This document shows positions 47,901 through 60,372 of a stretch of DNA of 64,000 nt, in pieces (positions within the stretch are counted from its first letter, which is position 1; every line of letters starts with the position of its first letter). The stretch spans positions 12,288,019 to 12,352,018 of the forward strand of contig OY744608.1 in NCBI GenBank assembly GCA_963556255.1, in the 5' to 3' direction. Under the pieces are notes generated by a model. The model ran no database searches. It had not been told where the DNA came from and was given only the letters and a program-made list of their open reading frames with translations. The DNA is from Allolobophora icterica (taxonomy: Eukaryota > Annelida > Clitellata > Crassiclitellata > Lumbricidae). The position numbers and the translations under genes are program-made.

Positions 47901-50900
47901 TTCATTTTATGTTCAGCTTCAAATTGAGCGTTTGACAGACCGCATTAAGGAACAGCGAGAGGCACTGAAGCAGACGACGGAGGAAAAGAACTTGCAAGAA
48001 GAGCAGCAGAGAACAGTTTCTGCATCAAAGATACAGGCTCGATTTCGGGGATTCAGGTCAGCTAAAAGCAGCACAGTTTCTTGCAGACATTGTAATCTGC
48101 TGTATTTAAAATTCCAGAACAAGGTCTGAGTGTGTCTCAAACAAATGTAGCATTTTCTTGATCAGGTGCTTACTTCTAACTGTCTTCATATAAAAATTGA
48201 AGTAATGCAGTTTAATTAATGGGTGGTGGGTGGTGAGTGGCAGATTCCAGGGAAAGAGCAGTCTCTAAGTTTTGATGAAGGGTTTTTGTTTCATCATGAA
48301 TAATAATAAAATTAATAATAATATGAGACTGACTAATGATAACTGTTTTTTTCTAATTGTACTGTTTTCTTATGTGAATATTCATGTCCTGGTGTTTTTT
48401 TTAGAGTTAGGAAAATCTATGGAGCCAAGGTTAAAGAAAAGATCGAGGAAGTTAAGGAATTAAGGAGGAATGATAGGCTGAAGGTTATTGAAGAGAGAAT
48501 AAGAATGGAGGAAGAGAAGAAGCGGGAGGAAGAGAAAAAGAAAATGGAGGAAGAAGAGAGGAAGAGAAGACTCGAAGAGGAGGAGAACAGAAGGATAGAA
48601 GAGGAGAAACAGAGAAAGGAGGAAGAAGTAAAGAGGAAGAAGGAAGAAGAACGGCTGAGGAAAGAAGAGGAAAAAAGAGCAAAGGAAGAAGCAAAGCAGC
48701 GAAAGAAAGAGGAGGAGAGAAAGCGAAAGGAACTGGAAAAACTTAAGAAGGAGGAAGAAAAGAGGAAAAAGGAAGAGGAGAAACGAAAGAAAGAAGAAGA
48801 GGAAAGAATGAGGAAGGAGGAGGAGGAGAGACTGAAAAAAGAAGAACAAGATAGAAAGAAAGCAGAAGAAAGACTGATTAACGAAGAGGAGGAGAGGAGA
48901 AAGGAGGAAGAAAGGAAGAAGAAAGAAGAAGAAGAAAGAAAGCAGGATGAAGAAAAGCAGAAGAAACACAACGAAGAACGTAGCAAGCATGAACTAGAAT
49001 CAGTAAGCAGAAACGAAAAACTGATCAAGAATGAAAGTGCACATGAGAGACTTAAGCAGACAGATATAGCTAAGACAAATGGCGAAAAAGAAAGAAACGT
49101 TGAGCAGAAGATGCTAGAAACTGCTGGAACTACAAACACTGAAGAGAATTCCAAACATGAACCAACCAGGTAAGTTTTTATTATTATTGTTATGAATATT
49201 ATTATTTATGCATTTCTTAAGTGCCCTTATCTAATGACCAAAGGTCAGTCGGTGGTGCTGAGCAATTATGAGTAAGGGACTTGCTCAAGGTCCCTAAATA
49301 GTAGGGAGAGGATCAAACCTGTGTTTTTGTGCTTTACAAGACAAGCATGCTAACCAATCAGCTATCATGTTCCAGTTAAGTGAGTCATTATTTTGGCTAA
49401 TTTTCTAACAGACCCCACCGCCACTTTGATTGGGCCCGTAACTGCCCCGCATTGTGCCACTGGTGGAAATTGATGACAAGCCATGGAATTTTTGTTGGCG
49501 ATAATGTATTTAGTATTATCCTGTGATACTTCTGTGTTTCAGAGCAGCAGCAGTGGCAGAAGATCTGAAGCTCACAACTTCACAAAAAATTGGTTCAAGT
49601 GTGGAAGAATCCAAGCCAAAGCCGATAGAGCAAAAGCTAGATAGCAATCTGGGTTTCACTCCAGGCATAGGAAATGCAGCAGAGTCTTTGCCGAAAACTT
49701 CAGAAGTAACTGAGACAAAGAGGCCACCTTTGAGAGTCCAACAAAACAAAAGATTTAAGGAAAAGGACAAAACCTGTGAAGTTCGAGAGGATGTAAGCCA
49801 GAGCGTGGAAGCTCGAAGACTGGCCTGGATGAAAGACAACCAGTCGTGGAGGTAATCATTTGGAATTCTAGTCTGTGTCAGTGGTAAAGTATGGTAAAGC
49901 TGTTTATTCCATATTTGTTTTACTCCTTTTTGAACTTTAGCACCATTCAGGCTGCCGCAAGCAGGTGCTATATCGTCTAAATACTTACTTATTTACTTAG
50001 CTGTCTATCTGCCAATGTATCAGCTATGTATGAACTTATTTGTTATGTATTTGCTCACTTATCACCTCTTAGCTATAGTTATGAGAGACATGGAATTAAG
50101 GGTGGTGTAGCAGTATGTTCAGTTCCTTGTAACCGGAGGGTCGCAGATTCGAATCTACCTCAAGCCACAACTTTGGACAAGTTGCTCACCCACTGAAGGT
50201 TTAATAATTGTCCAGTGCTCTTGGATAAGCTGGCACGAGTGACGACTTAGAAGCATCTTTTTCCATGGTGGGGAATTGAACCTCTGACTTCTGCATTGAC
50301 AGTCCAGCATGTAGACCACTAGAATGCTAGGAACTCTGTTCAGTGCAAATGTATTAAACTGTTGCTGTTGAGAGATCTATGTTGGTTAAAAGACGTTGAA
50401 ATATGTAGCTCTTCTTTCTTGAACGTTTATTTCAGTAAATCTGTGTCAAGACAAAGGTCACAGAAAGTAGTTCAGTCACAAAATAGTTTACGTGTTCCAT
50501 CTTCTGCAAAAAATCTTCCAGCATTGGATGAAAAAGTCATCTTGTTATCATCGAAGGCTGCCAGACTGAACCAGGTTTCTAATCCTGTTTTATATATTTT
50601 TATGCTTATAATGTAAGATAAGGTGAGATAAGGCAAAGTAAGATTTGGTCAAATAAAGATACCAATAGTTGATACTTGCTACATTGTCGTGTGTGCCAAG
50701 ACATTTAATCCTGGATTTGAAAAGCTAAAAACAAATATGGCAGTAACAGTCCAAAAACTGAATAACCTTTCCTTAATGTGTGATCAATTTGTTATATTTT
50801 GCTGGGTGCCATTTGGGGCTTTATTTCCCTTGGCACTTAATTTGGGGCTGTATTTCCTTTGGCACTTCATTTGGGCTGTAGTTCCCGTGACACTTCATTT

Positions 50901-53900
50901 GGGGCTGTATTTCCCTTGCGTGTTCATTTGGGGCTGTAGTTCCCTTGCGCCTTCATTTGGGGCTGTAGTTCCTTTCCAAGCTCTTCAATGTGATTTTCTA
51001 AGGCTGGTTACTATTACCTTGAGATACTAAAGATTGATCCATCCTCCAAGAGTAAGAAATTAGTACAGGTTCTTGCAAGGTACATTATTATTATATCTGT
51101 AGTTAACCTGCTTATTTATACTATGACATAAGACTGTGTGAGGATGCAAGGACTCATTACTTTAGTCTTTTCTACCATCGGAGTGCATAAATAAAAAAAG
51201 AATTGGTTAATTAATTGCTTAATTAGCAAGTGTGGCGGTAACTGTCTCATTGATAGAAATGTTGATTGCATTGGCTAAACTAAATGACAAGTTGGTTCTG
51301 CGTGAGTTTTTCTTGTCTTGTATAGAAAGAGTCTTTTTTAGGAGTACTAGGATGTTTTCAAGTATGGAGTACTAGGAATGTTTTCAAGTATGGAGTACTA
51401 GGAATGTTTTCAAGTATGGAGTACTAGGAATGTTTTCAAGTATGGAGTACTAGGAATGTTTTCAAGTATGGAGTACTAGGAATGTTTTCAAGTATGGAGT
51501 ACTAGGAATGTTTTCAAGTATGGAGTACTAGGAATGTTTTCAAGTATGGAGTACTAGGAATGTTTTCAAGTATGGCAGGCATCTTGATTTACCTCTATCC
51601 CTTTCAGAATCATTTATTACATTACACTTCATCATATCTGCAGGTCACAGCGATTGAACTTCACAACCTTTCAGCCTGTTCGCTTAAGACCCTGTCTCAG
51701 TGTATCCATCTCAAATATCTCGTCATGAACAACTGCAACCTCGTTGCCACAGAAGGACTCGAACGAGTTGCCAGTCTTCAGTATGTCGACCTCAAGGTCA
51801 GATCCTGCCTTTGTCTCTTTTGTTCATTTAATCAGAGGGTTTTTAAATTTAAGAGGCGGTTTGTGCATTGTTTGTTGTATTTGTTTTCGTTAACATTCAA
51901 TGTTAGAAACTAAAAAACCATTGATTTTTCAGTTGCTATATAGTTTTAAGATGCACTATAAATTGGTAGGTTTACGTTTGTGGTGGTGGTGGCGGCGGCG
52001 GCGACGGCGACGGTGGTGGTGGTGGACGAAGAGGAGGATGAGGAGGAAGAGGACCAGGACGAGGAGGATAGTGTAATAATTGTAACTACAATAATATTAA
52101 TAACAATAATGATAATAATGGCCTTTAGGGATACTTCTACCAGCTTAGACCTTGATGAATAGGACCCATTCCAGACAATTCTGTGCTTCTAAAAATAATA
52201 ATGGTAAAGATTATGAATTATAGTAATTATGAATGTGTAATGTTTGTCCAACCAGAATAACAAACTGGAGATGATGAACTTCAGTGATCTCGTGAATTTG
52301 GTTTACTTGGATGTTTCAAAGAATTCCCTGAGGTCAATTAGCGGTCTAAGTGGTTGCCGGTCTCTGCGATATCTCAACGTTTCTAACAATCGTATCACAA
52401 GAATTTGTAAGTGACTGGCTTCCATGTTCTGTAAAATTATATTTCAGTTTTTGTGTAATTATATGCATTTAAGGAATATTTGAATGATTTAATAGCAGGA
52501 AGCTCAGCATCTCAGGATTTTATTGGTAGTTTTTGTTTATGTTTTGTCGCGTGGTCATGTGTGATCTTCTGTACAATACAATATACGATACAACTGTTAT
52601 TGATGTTGCACTTGTTCCAAAGTTCAGAAGTTGAAAGAGGAAGAGTCTTGAATGGACAGAGTAGTGTACAAGACAAAAGAAAACAATTGATTTCAACAAT
52701 TTAGTCGGAAACCTACCTCTTTCTGTGTCTCTGCTGTCCTACTATGTCTCTGTGCTCCTATCTGCCCTCTTATGCCTACCTCTTCCTGTGTCTGTCATAT
52801 ATCTCTGCCCTCCTATGTCTGTCTTCATGTATCTCGGTCCTCTTATGTCTCTGTCGTCGTATGTCTGTGTCATTCTGTGTTTCTGTCCTTCTGTGTCTCT
52901 GCCTTTGTATGTCTCTGTCCTCCTATGTTCCTGTTTTCCTATATCCCTGTCATTTCCAATCAATCAATCAATCAATCAATTTCGTTTATTCTCAAAAGAA
53001 AGCTGACAAGGTCGCAACTTGTAACAGAGTACAACTAATTATAATCGTTTATAATTAGTTGTTAATTAGTCAATTAATTGATTAATTACTCCATTATAAT
53101 TATACTCCAGTGCTGAGTTCATTTGGATCCTATTTTAACTTACATACCTACTTTACATTTCAGCTGGACTTGAGTCTTTAGATCGTCTGCACACTTTGAT
53201 TGCATCTGGTAACCAGATGATCTCAACGAAAGGCCTCGCTGACGTCATTTCCGTCGAGGTTCTCGACCTTTCCGACAATCACCTATCAATCGTTGATGAT
53301 ATTGAGCATCTTGGAATGCTTCGAGCACTTGACCTCAGGAGCAACGACCTCATGACGGTCGGCCACTAGACTTTTTTTGATTATTATTTAATATGATTTG
53401 TAGTTTTATTAGTTTGTAGATTTTAATGTGAACTATTCATAGTGTATGTAGAAGCCGTTTACCGCGTTTGATGTACAACCCCTTGTGAGTTATGACATAA
53501 TCTAAACTATGATATTCTGTTCCAAGACATGTTCATTGAATATAGGCCTATAGACCAGCCAAGCTTAGACGAGAGAATAGTTTTCATTTGTTTTTATTTC
53601 CCTGCTGCTCAGATTTGCATATTTGTTTATCTGAGCTTAACATTTGTGTGTGACTGCTTGCATTATAAATTTAGTGATAAATTTCACGATTTTAATGAGA
53701 TCATGATTTCATTTTCATGATTATGTTGATGATAGCCATCTCAGAATTTTGTATTCTCTGGAAAATTTTTCAATTCCTGAGGGACAAAAATAAGCTAATA
53801 ATAATAACAAAAACCATCTGCGAAGACTAGCTATTCTCGAACAGTGCTCCCCTAATTTTTGTAATCCTGTATATCCCAGAGGAAAAATTATAATGTGATT

Positions 53901-56900
53901 TATGTATTGTATATCTGCACATGTACTTGAGCCTATATAAACATCTGGATACATATGTACATATAACTACATTTATATTGCATATTATATGCATATGTAT
54001 ATGTTTATTGTTTTCTATTTTTGTTAACAGGTGCCTTCACTGACCAATCAGGTGTTGTTGTGTGATTTACTGCTGGACAAGAACAGCCTTAGTTCTCTGA
54101 CGAGCCTGTCGCAGGCGTGGTTGCCTTGTCTTAGTTGCCTTGGACTGAGTGAGAACAGGTATCCAGAGACCAGCAATTTTCAAATTGTGTATCCACCATA
54201 GGCTGTCTCTTTGTCTTACTGACCGATCTGTTGGATATTGGCCTGATCATCGCTTGGTTTTGGTGTGCCATCGGTTTATGCCTTGTACCTTAGACACCAG
54301 TGTGATAGAAGTTATAAATTGCAATTGCAATTAACGGTGCTAAATAGTCTTTCCCTTGGATTAGTTGGTATTTAGTTTTTGTTTATTCCAAGCTAATATT
54401 TGTTGTGAAATAGATCTGTATGCATTTATCAGAGATGGCTTTAGCTTCAACTACATGTAGATAAGTTGATTCTCCAGTTTTGATATCTAGCATAGAATTC
54501 ATGGGATTTATGTTTCCCCACTCTCTGAGATATGTCATTTATATAGTTCATTTAAAGTGAATTTTAAAATTCCAGTACATTGCGTTTGAGTTCTTTTGAT
54601 GCATGCAAAATGAATTGAGTTCTATTCATGTGCACCTCTGAATCATTGAGTGGCGCTTTTATAAATATTTATTACAATTACAATTCTAACAGTGTTCATG
54701 TTTTCTCCGACAGACACACCAATTCTTTTAACTAAACAGTTGCATTCATTCCTGTGACTATACACATTTAGTTTTCTTATGATTTTTAGACTGAATTGTC
54801 TGGTTGACTTACGATTCTGTCTCTGCCTGCAGTCACTGGACTTATCAAACAACCTCATTACAGGTTCATATTCCAGTAATCTTAACATTAACATTAATCT
54901 TAACATCAACATTAATCTTAACTTAATATTGATCTTAATATTAATGTTAAACAATAATCTCTCCTTTTGTACTAGAATAATAATTAGTTAATGAATATAT
55001 TTTTACATTACTGTACGTCCATGTTTTGTTACTTAACCATTATCATGTTACATGTTCTGTAAATTTATAGTGTAGGTAATGTGTTGAATTATAGCTGTGT
55101 TTGCAAGAGTATCAATCAACCTGACAGAATGTAACATAGCTGAGCAACATTTATTATTTGACCTCTTATTGTTCTTAATTTGCCCTGCCTTTATACTTAT
55201 CTTTTCAGCCGTCCTTAGGCCTGGAGCGCCTCTGAGTTTAGATTGATTGAATAGTTACCAAGATGTGCCATTTTCGATATCTTAGATAGCCAAGTTTCAG
55301 TGCCTCCTTGAGACCCTACTGAGCCGCTATATAAATGTTCAGATCTAGTCTAATCTAACGACTTCTATAGCGCATTTTTCATAACACAAACAGCATCAGT
55401 GTATGGTCACTTGAAGCAAACCACAGTCGAATATCATAATTAGTCAAAGTCCGATGCATTAGAAAACCAGAAATCAGATACGCGCATGCATACTAGTATG
55501 TACATACGGAAGCGACCAACATCTGATACTTTGCATTATGAAAAAGGTGCTATAAAAATCATCAGATAAGAATGAATACCAGGTAAGTGTTTTTCTAATT
55601 TGTCATTGCTCGTTAGTCTGCTCTAGTCATTTAGTCTGTTTAAATTGCAGTATTTTAGAAGGGGCAATAAATATCCAAATACATGGATGGATTATATATA
55701 AAATGTTCCAAAAAAGTTTTGTCTTCATTTGTCAGATATTGGTAGTGTCACAACTGGAGTGGTATTATGTCAACGGCTAGAATCGATGAATGTCACCGGG
55801 AATCCTGTTGTTGAGGATACCAACTACAGGTGGGAATCTACTACGGGCATTTATTTAAACCAGGTTCTGGAATCTGGTGTTCAGAGAATATGTTGATATA
55901 CATGTATCTTCATCGGGTGACAAATTCAGCCGAGCATATTCATGTCAACGATGCAAAGCCATTTATAACATTTAGTCATTTAGTTGTTTGTTGTATGCAA
56001 AACAAAGATATTTTAAAAGAAGAATGAGCTTTCTTTTGTTTAGGAATACTCTGTTGAGCACAATCAAGAGCTTGCGATATCTGAACGAGGAGAAACAGAC
56101 AGATTCTGCCTCCGTGCCGAGCATGGCACCCGATGGTTGGCTCGCAATGTGTCTCAGCCATGTTGATGGTTATCGTCATCTTCATGCAGATTACACGAAT
56201 TCCCTTGAGTTAGTTTACTATTCTAGATTTCTATTAATTGGTCATAACCTTCTTTCTTACATTAGTCATGGCATTTATCTTGAAATGACAGATTTCTTCT
56301 TTGTCGCGATAACTGTGACCTGGTAGATGATAGATTGAAGCGCTTCCTTTGTAACATGGATTGTACAAGTTTGAGCCTCTACTGACCCAGTTGCAGTTTG
56401 TTGACGCATCATGCCTCAGAGATATTGATTGATGCGTAGTCAGTAGTGCTTAATAAATTGTGGAATGACTTGATTTGGTATTAGTTCAGGTTAGATTCGG
56501 TTTGGGGTGTTATGAGTCATACCCCAGCTATCCCAGAAACCTGAGCACCTTTTAGAATCTTCTGGAAGGGTAGCCAATCCTCTGTTAGAAGATTATAAGG
56601 AAGGAGCACAAGGAATGTAAGAGAGAGATAACAGTTGGGTGGAGAGTGAATGATCTGCTTAGAGATGACTTAAAATGCTAATAGTTTTGAGTTAGAAAAC
56701 GTTATTATGAACTTTTGAACTGCATATAAGAATTTTATGTTAAACCAAACGAGGGTGTTCAGATCTGCTTTTGCTTTCAAGGAGACTTTGTTGCATGCTG
56801 AGGAACACAGGAGGCCTTATACAATTTCGAGCTTCAAAGTACAGCGCAAAACAAAATACACAAACAGAAATTGAAATAAATATAGCACTGGTTGTCTAAT

Positions 56901-59900
56901 GCAGACAGTTGTGAAATCTACTATGATAGTAAATTTGGGTTATTAGATCTTTGCTTCCATGCATTCAAAATCCTTAAAATCTTTTAAAATAATAAAGCAA
57001 CACTTTAAGACGTCTGTTTTTGTGTGATTTTTTGTTTCTTAGCTAACATAATGCAGTATATTTATTTTTTCAGAATTGCTGACAATGGTCTGTCGAACAT
57101 CTTTGACGTACATGAGCGATATTTTACTTCTAGTCACCAGATGGCCACGGAACATCGGTTTTTCTACGAATATGGTGGCAAAATTTTGCCTCAGCCTCCA
57201 GTAACTCCCAAACTGTCAGCACATGAGGATTCGAACTCCTTGTCATTTGAGAAACCTCCTTCTGTTCAGGAAGCCAGTGCAGCACAAACAATTGACATGA
57301 AGGCTAAGTTTGAGCAGGCACTGCAAAGTGCTAGTTCCAGCAAAAATACCAAGCCAAGAGTGAATGCAGGCTCAGACCAAAGAGAATTAAAAAACAATAC
57401 AGAGACTGCTGATAAAAGGTTTTCAAGTGAGGGAAGCCTCGACAAAAACAGTCCTGTCTGTGAGAAGCCTGTGCTGTTGAAAAATGAGTTTGATAAATCG
57501 TCGACACCAAAGAATTCTGGGTAAATTCATGTTTGTTTGGTTAGTTTTTTAACAATGGTTTTTAAATATCGTAAAATTTTGAATTTAATTCTGTTTTGAG
57601 GAAGAGCTGTGTCCTTTATCATCTTTGTCTTTGGTTCACTTCATGACAAGTTGGGTCACTGCAGACGATTAGCTGATGCCTGTCTCCATTTCATTGTCAC
57701 CTGATGATCATGATAATGAGTCTGATGATGATTATGACAATGATAACGACAGTGATAATGAACCTGCAGATGAATCCAGTGACTGTGATGATGGTGAAGC
57801 TAATGATGACAAATCTGAATTGATGATAGGTGATGATGACGATGACTATGTTGAGGATGACAGCAAAGATGAGGCTGATTACAATGCTCTTTGTTTAGGT
57901 TGCAAAGCTCAGCCTCTGCAACATCTAGCGATGTCAGTTGGTCACCACTGGAGACAAGAGGAGGCGAAGGAAGAGGAAGCATCTCACAGTTGCCTCAGCA
58001 ACCAGTGAATGGCTCAACGATGCAGACATCGAAAGTTAAGACATCCAAGGAAATTGAGAAAGAACGGAATCAAAGAAGACTTTACGCCGGAAATGTCGGC
58101 TATCTTGACAACGCAGCTGCAAAGATTCAGGTGCACTGACAAATTCACTCTCACTTTCCTTCAGTCTAGCACTAGTCTAGTGGTTCGTGGGTTGGACGGT
58201 CAACTGAAAGGTCTGGGGTTCAAATCCCCACCAGAGCAGATATTTGTTTTGAGATTTCTGTGCCATGTGTGCCATGTAGCCAATTCAGCTTTAATGAATA
58301 CACTGACTGTACACTGTCAGTGGGAAGATCAGGTGACAAGGGAGAGGACCAGCCACCCGCCCTCATACACCGAAGATAAGAAAAATTAAGCTGCTGACAC
58401 TTCATAATCATGGCTGCCTCTCTGGCTAACTTAAAGTACTTATAATGGTCCAAATACATACAAGCATACATGCATTACATGAAGATAGCTGAATTTTTCA
58501 TACATGCATTACATGAAGATAGCTGAATTTTTCATGCATGCCTTACATGAAGATAGCTAAATTTTCATATATGCATTATATGAATATAACCACTTTCCAC
58601 ATCGGCTTTGCTGGGCAAGCTAGTTTGATGGCAGCACTACTTATGGAAAAGCTTATGTGAGTTTAACAAATTCACTGACTTTCTTGTGACGCTTGTCTTC
58701 ATGCTGTGTTTGATGGTTTGTCTATGATAAATGCCATAAAATCGGATTTGATCAAACCTGCTGTTGAACTGGCATGCATGTGCTGTGTGTGAGAAACAAT
58801 GGTTTGAATATAATCTTCTTGTTGCCATTGTTGTTTAGTCGTCTTGATGTTGCCTTATTTTATTATGTTTAAGTCTTTGTGGAGAGGCTACAGTTTCCGG
58901 AAGCGTCTGCAGCACATTCTGAATGATGCTCATCTGACGGATGATGTTGCTGGTGACATGGATTATGATGACTTCAACATCGAAGCTCTGATGCCAAATG
59001 ATGTACGTTCAGGTCCTTTTTGCATTTATATTATTAACGTTTATTTATACAAAACAGTACAACTGTATTTGATACTTCCCTCCTTCCAAAGTTAAAAAAT
59101 TCACACGCAACTGTACGACAGAACATGGATGGTGCTGAGAAATTGTGAGTGAAGGACATGCTCAAGGTCCGTACACAGTGAACACCTCAGGGGAGTCTCG
59201 AACCCATACTCTCTGCATTACAGGCCCAGCACTGTAAGCAATTGACAATCATGCCCCACATTTACATTGTTTAGAGCTAATTCCGAAGTGAGAACTCAGT
59301 GGTTTTCCTTGATGCATGGAAAAGATTGGAAACCCAGACAGCCGTGTTGATCAGGTCGATAAGAAGCAAAACTGGATTGATTGTTTAATTACAGATTGTA
59401 ATTAATGACTTTGAATTTTTCTGTTTAGCTGTGCTTTGATAAAGATTTGGTCTTGCCTCCCACTCCACGGAACCCAAACAAGTGAGTTGGTTTCACCTAG
59501 TTTTATTTAACATGTTTTTATTTTATTTAATGCATTTATGACAAGTGCAAGGTCAGTTACTATTAATCTGAGGTGAAGATATATATTTGCTAGATGGTTC
59601 TGACATGTATCGTGTGATTTTAAATTTAAACTGCAGCAGATCACTTGCAGTGCATTTAAGATGTTCTGTTAAGACCCTGCCAATATCCAAGTGCATATGA
59701 ACTTGTAGTTCAGACTGTATGTTCCAACCGCACACGTTCTTAAATACTTAATTTTGGTTGAGTTTAGATGACTGCAGATACAAGAACATGCATTTCTAAT
59801 GCACATTTGACTGACGCCTACAGTGACCAACAGTGCATTAATCAATTGGGGAAAACCAATGCAACAGATGCATCTTAACCCTTTAACGACAAGAGCAGTG

Positions 59901-60337
59901 CATTTTTTAACATGTTGACTGGTGGGGAAATTCCCCACCAGCCCTCTCGAATTCCCCACCAGTCCTTGCCCTTTTCCCCACCAGTGAATTGTGCCCTTTT
60001 TAGTTCCATTAATTTTTTTTCATTTTCTGTAAAATTATAAGTGCAAGTGTTCGAACCACTATAGTGATTATATTGATTTAATTCACTTACACTGTTTGCT
60101 ACATGGTACTGTCATGGGCGTCTTTGTTTAGGCGTATTCTTGAAAATTTAACGTATAGAGTTCTGTCTTGGTAATATGGAAATTCATACTGTCGACCCCG
60201 AGACCCTGAATTCATTCATTCGTGTCGACTAATTGGTATCGTATTCCCTTTACCAGCGGCTCTTGTGTTGTTTTTAGCCGATCGCTTCGAGATAACAGGT
60301 CGGGCTAGTGAAGCGCTTAGTCAGAACGTTATATATA

Positions 60338-60372
<35 letters not shown>

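Noticed and set aside
48417..49154. 245-codon Ser/Phe-rich frame on the minus strand
   Set aside because: It is the antisense shadow of the Lys/Glu-rich LRRIQ1 exon, which fits splice phase and protein family.
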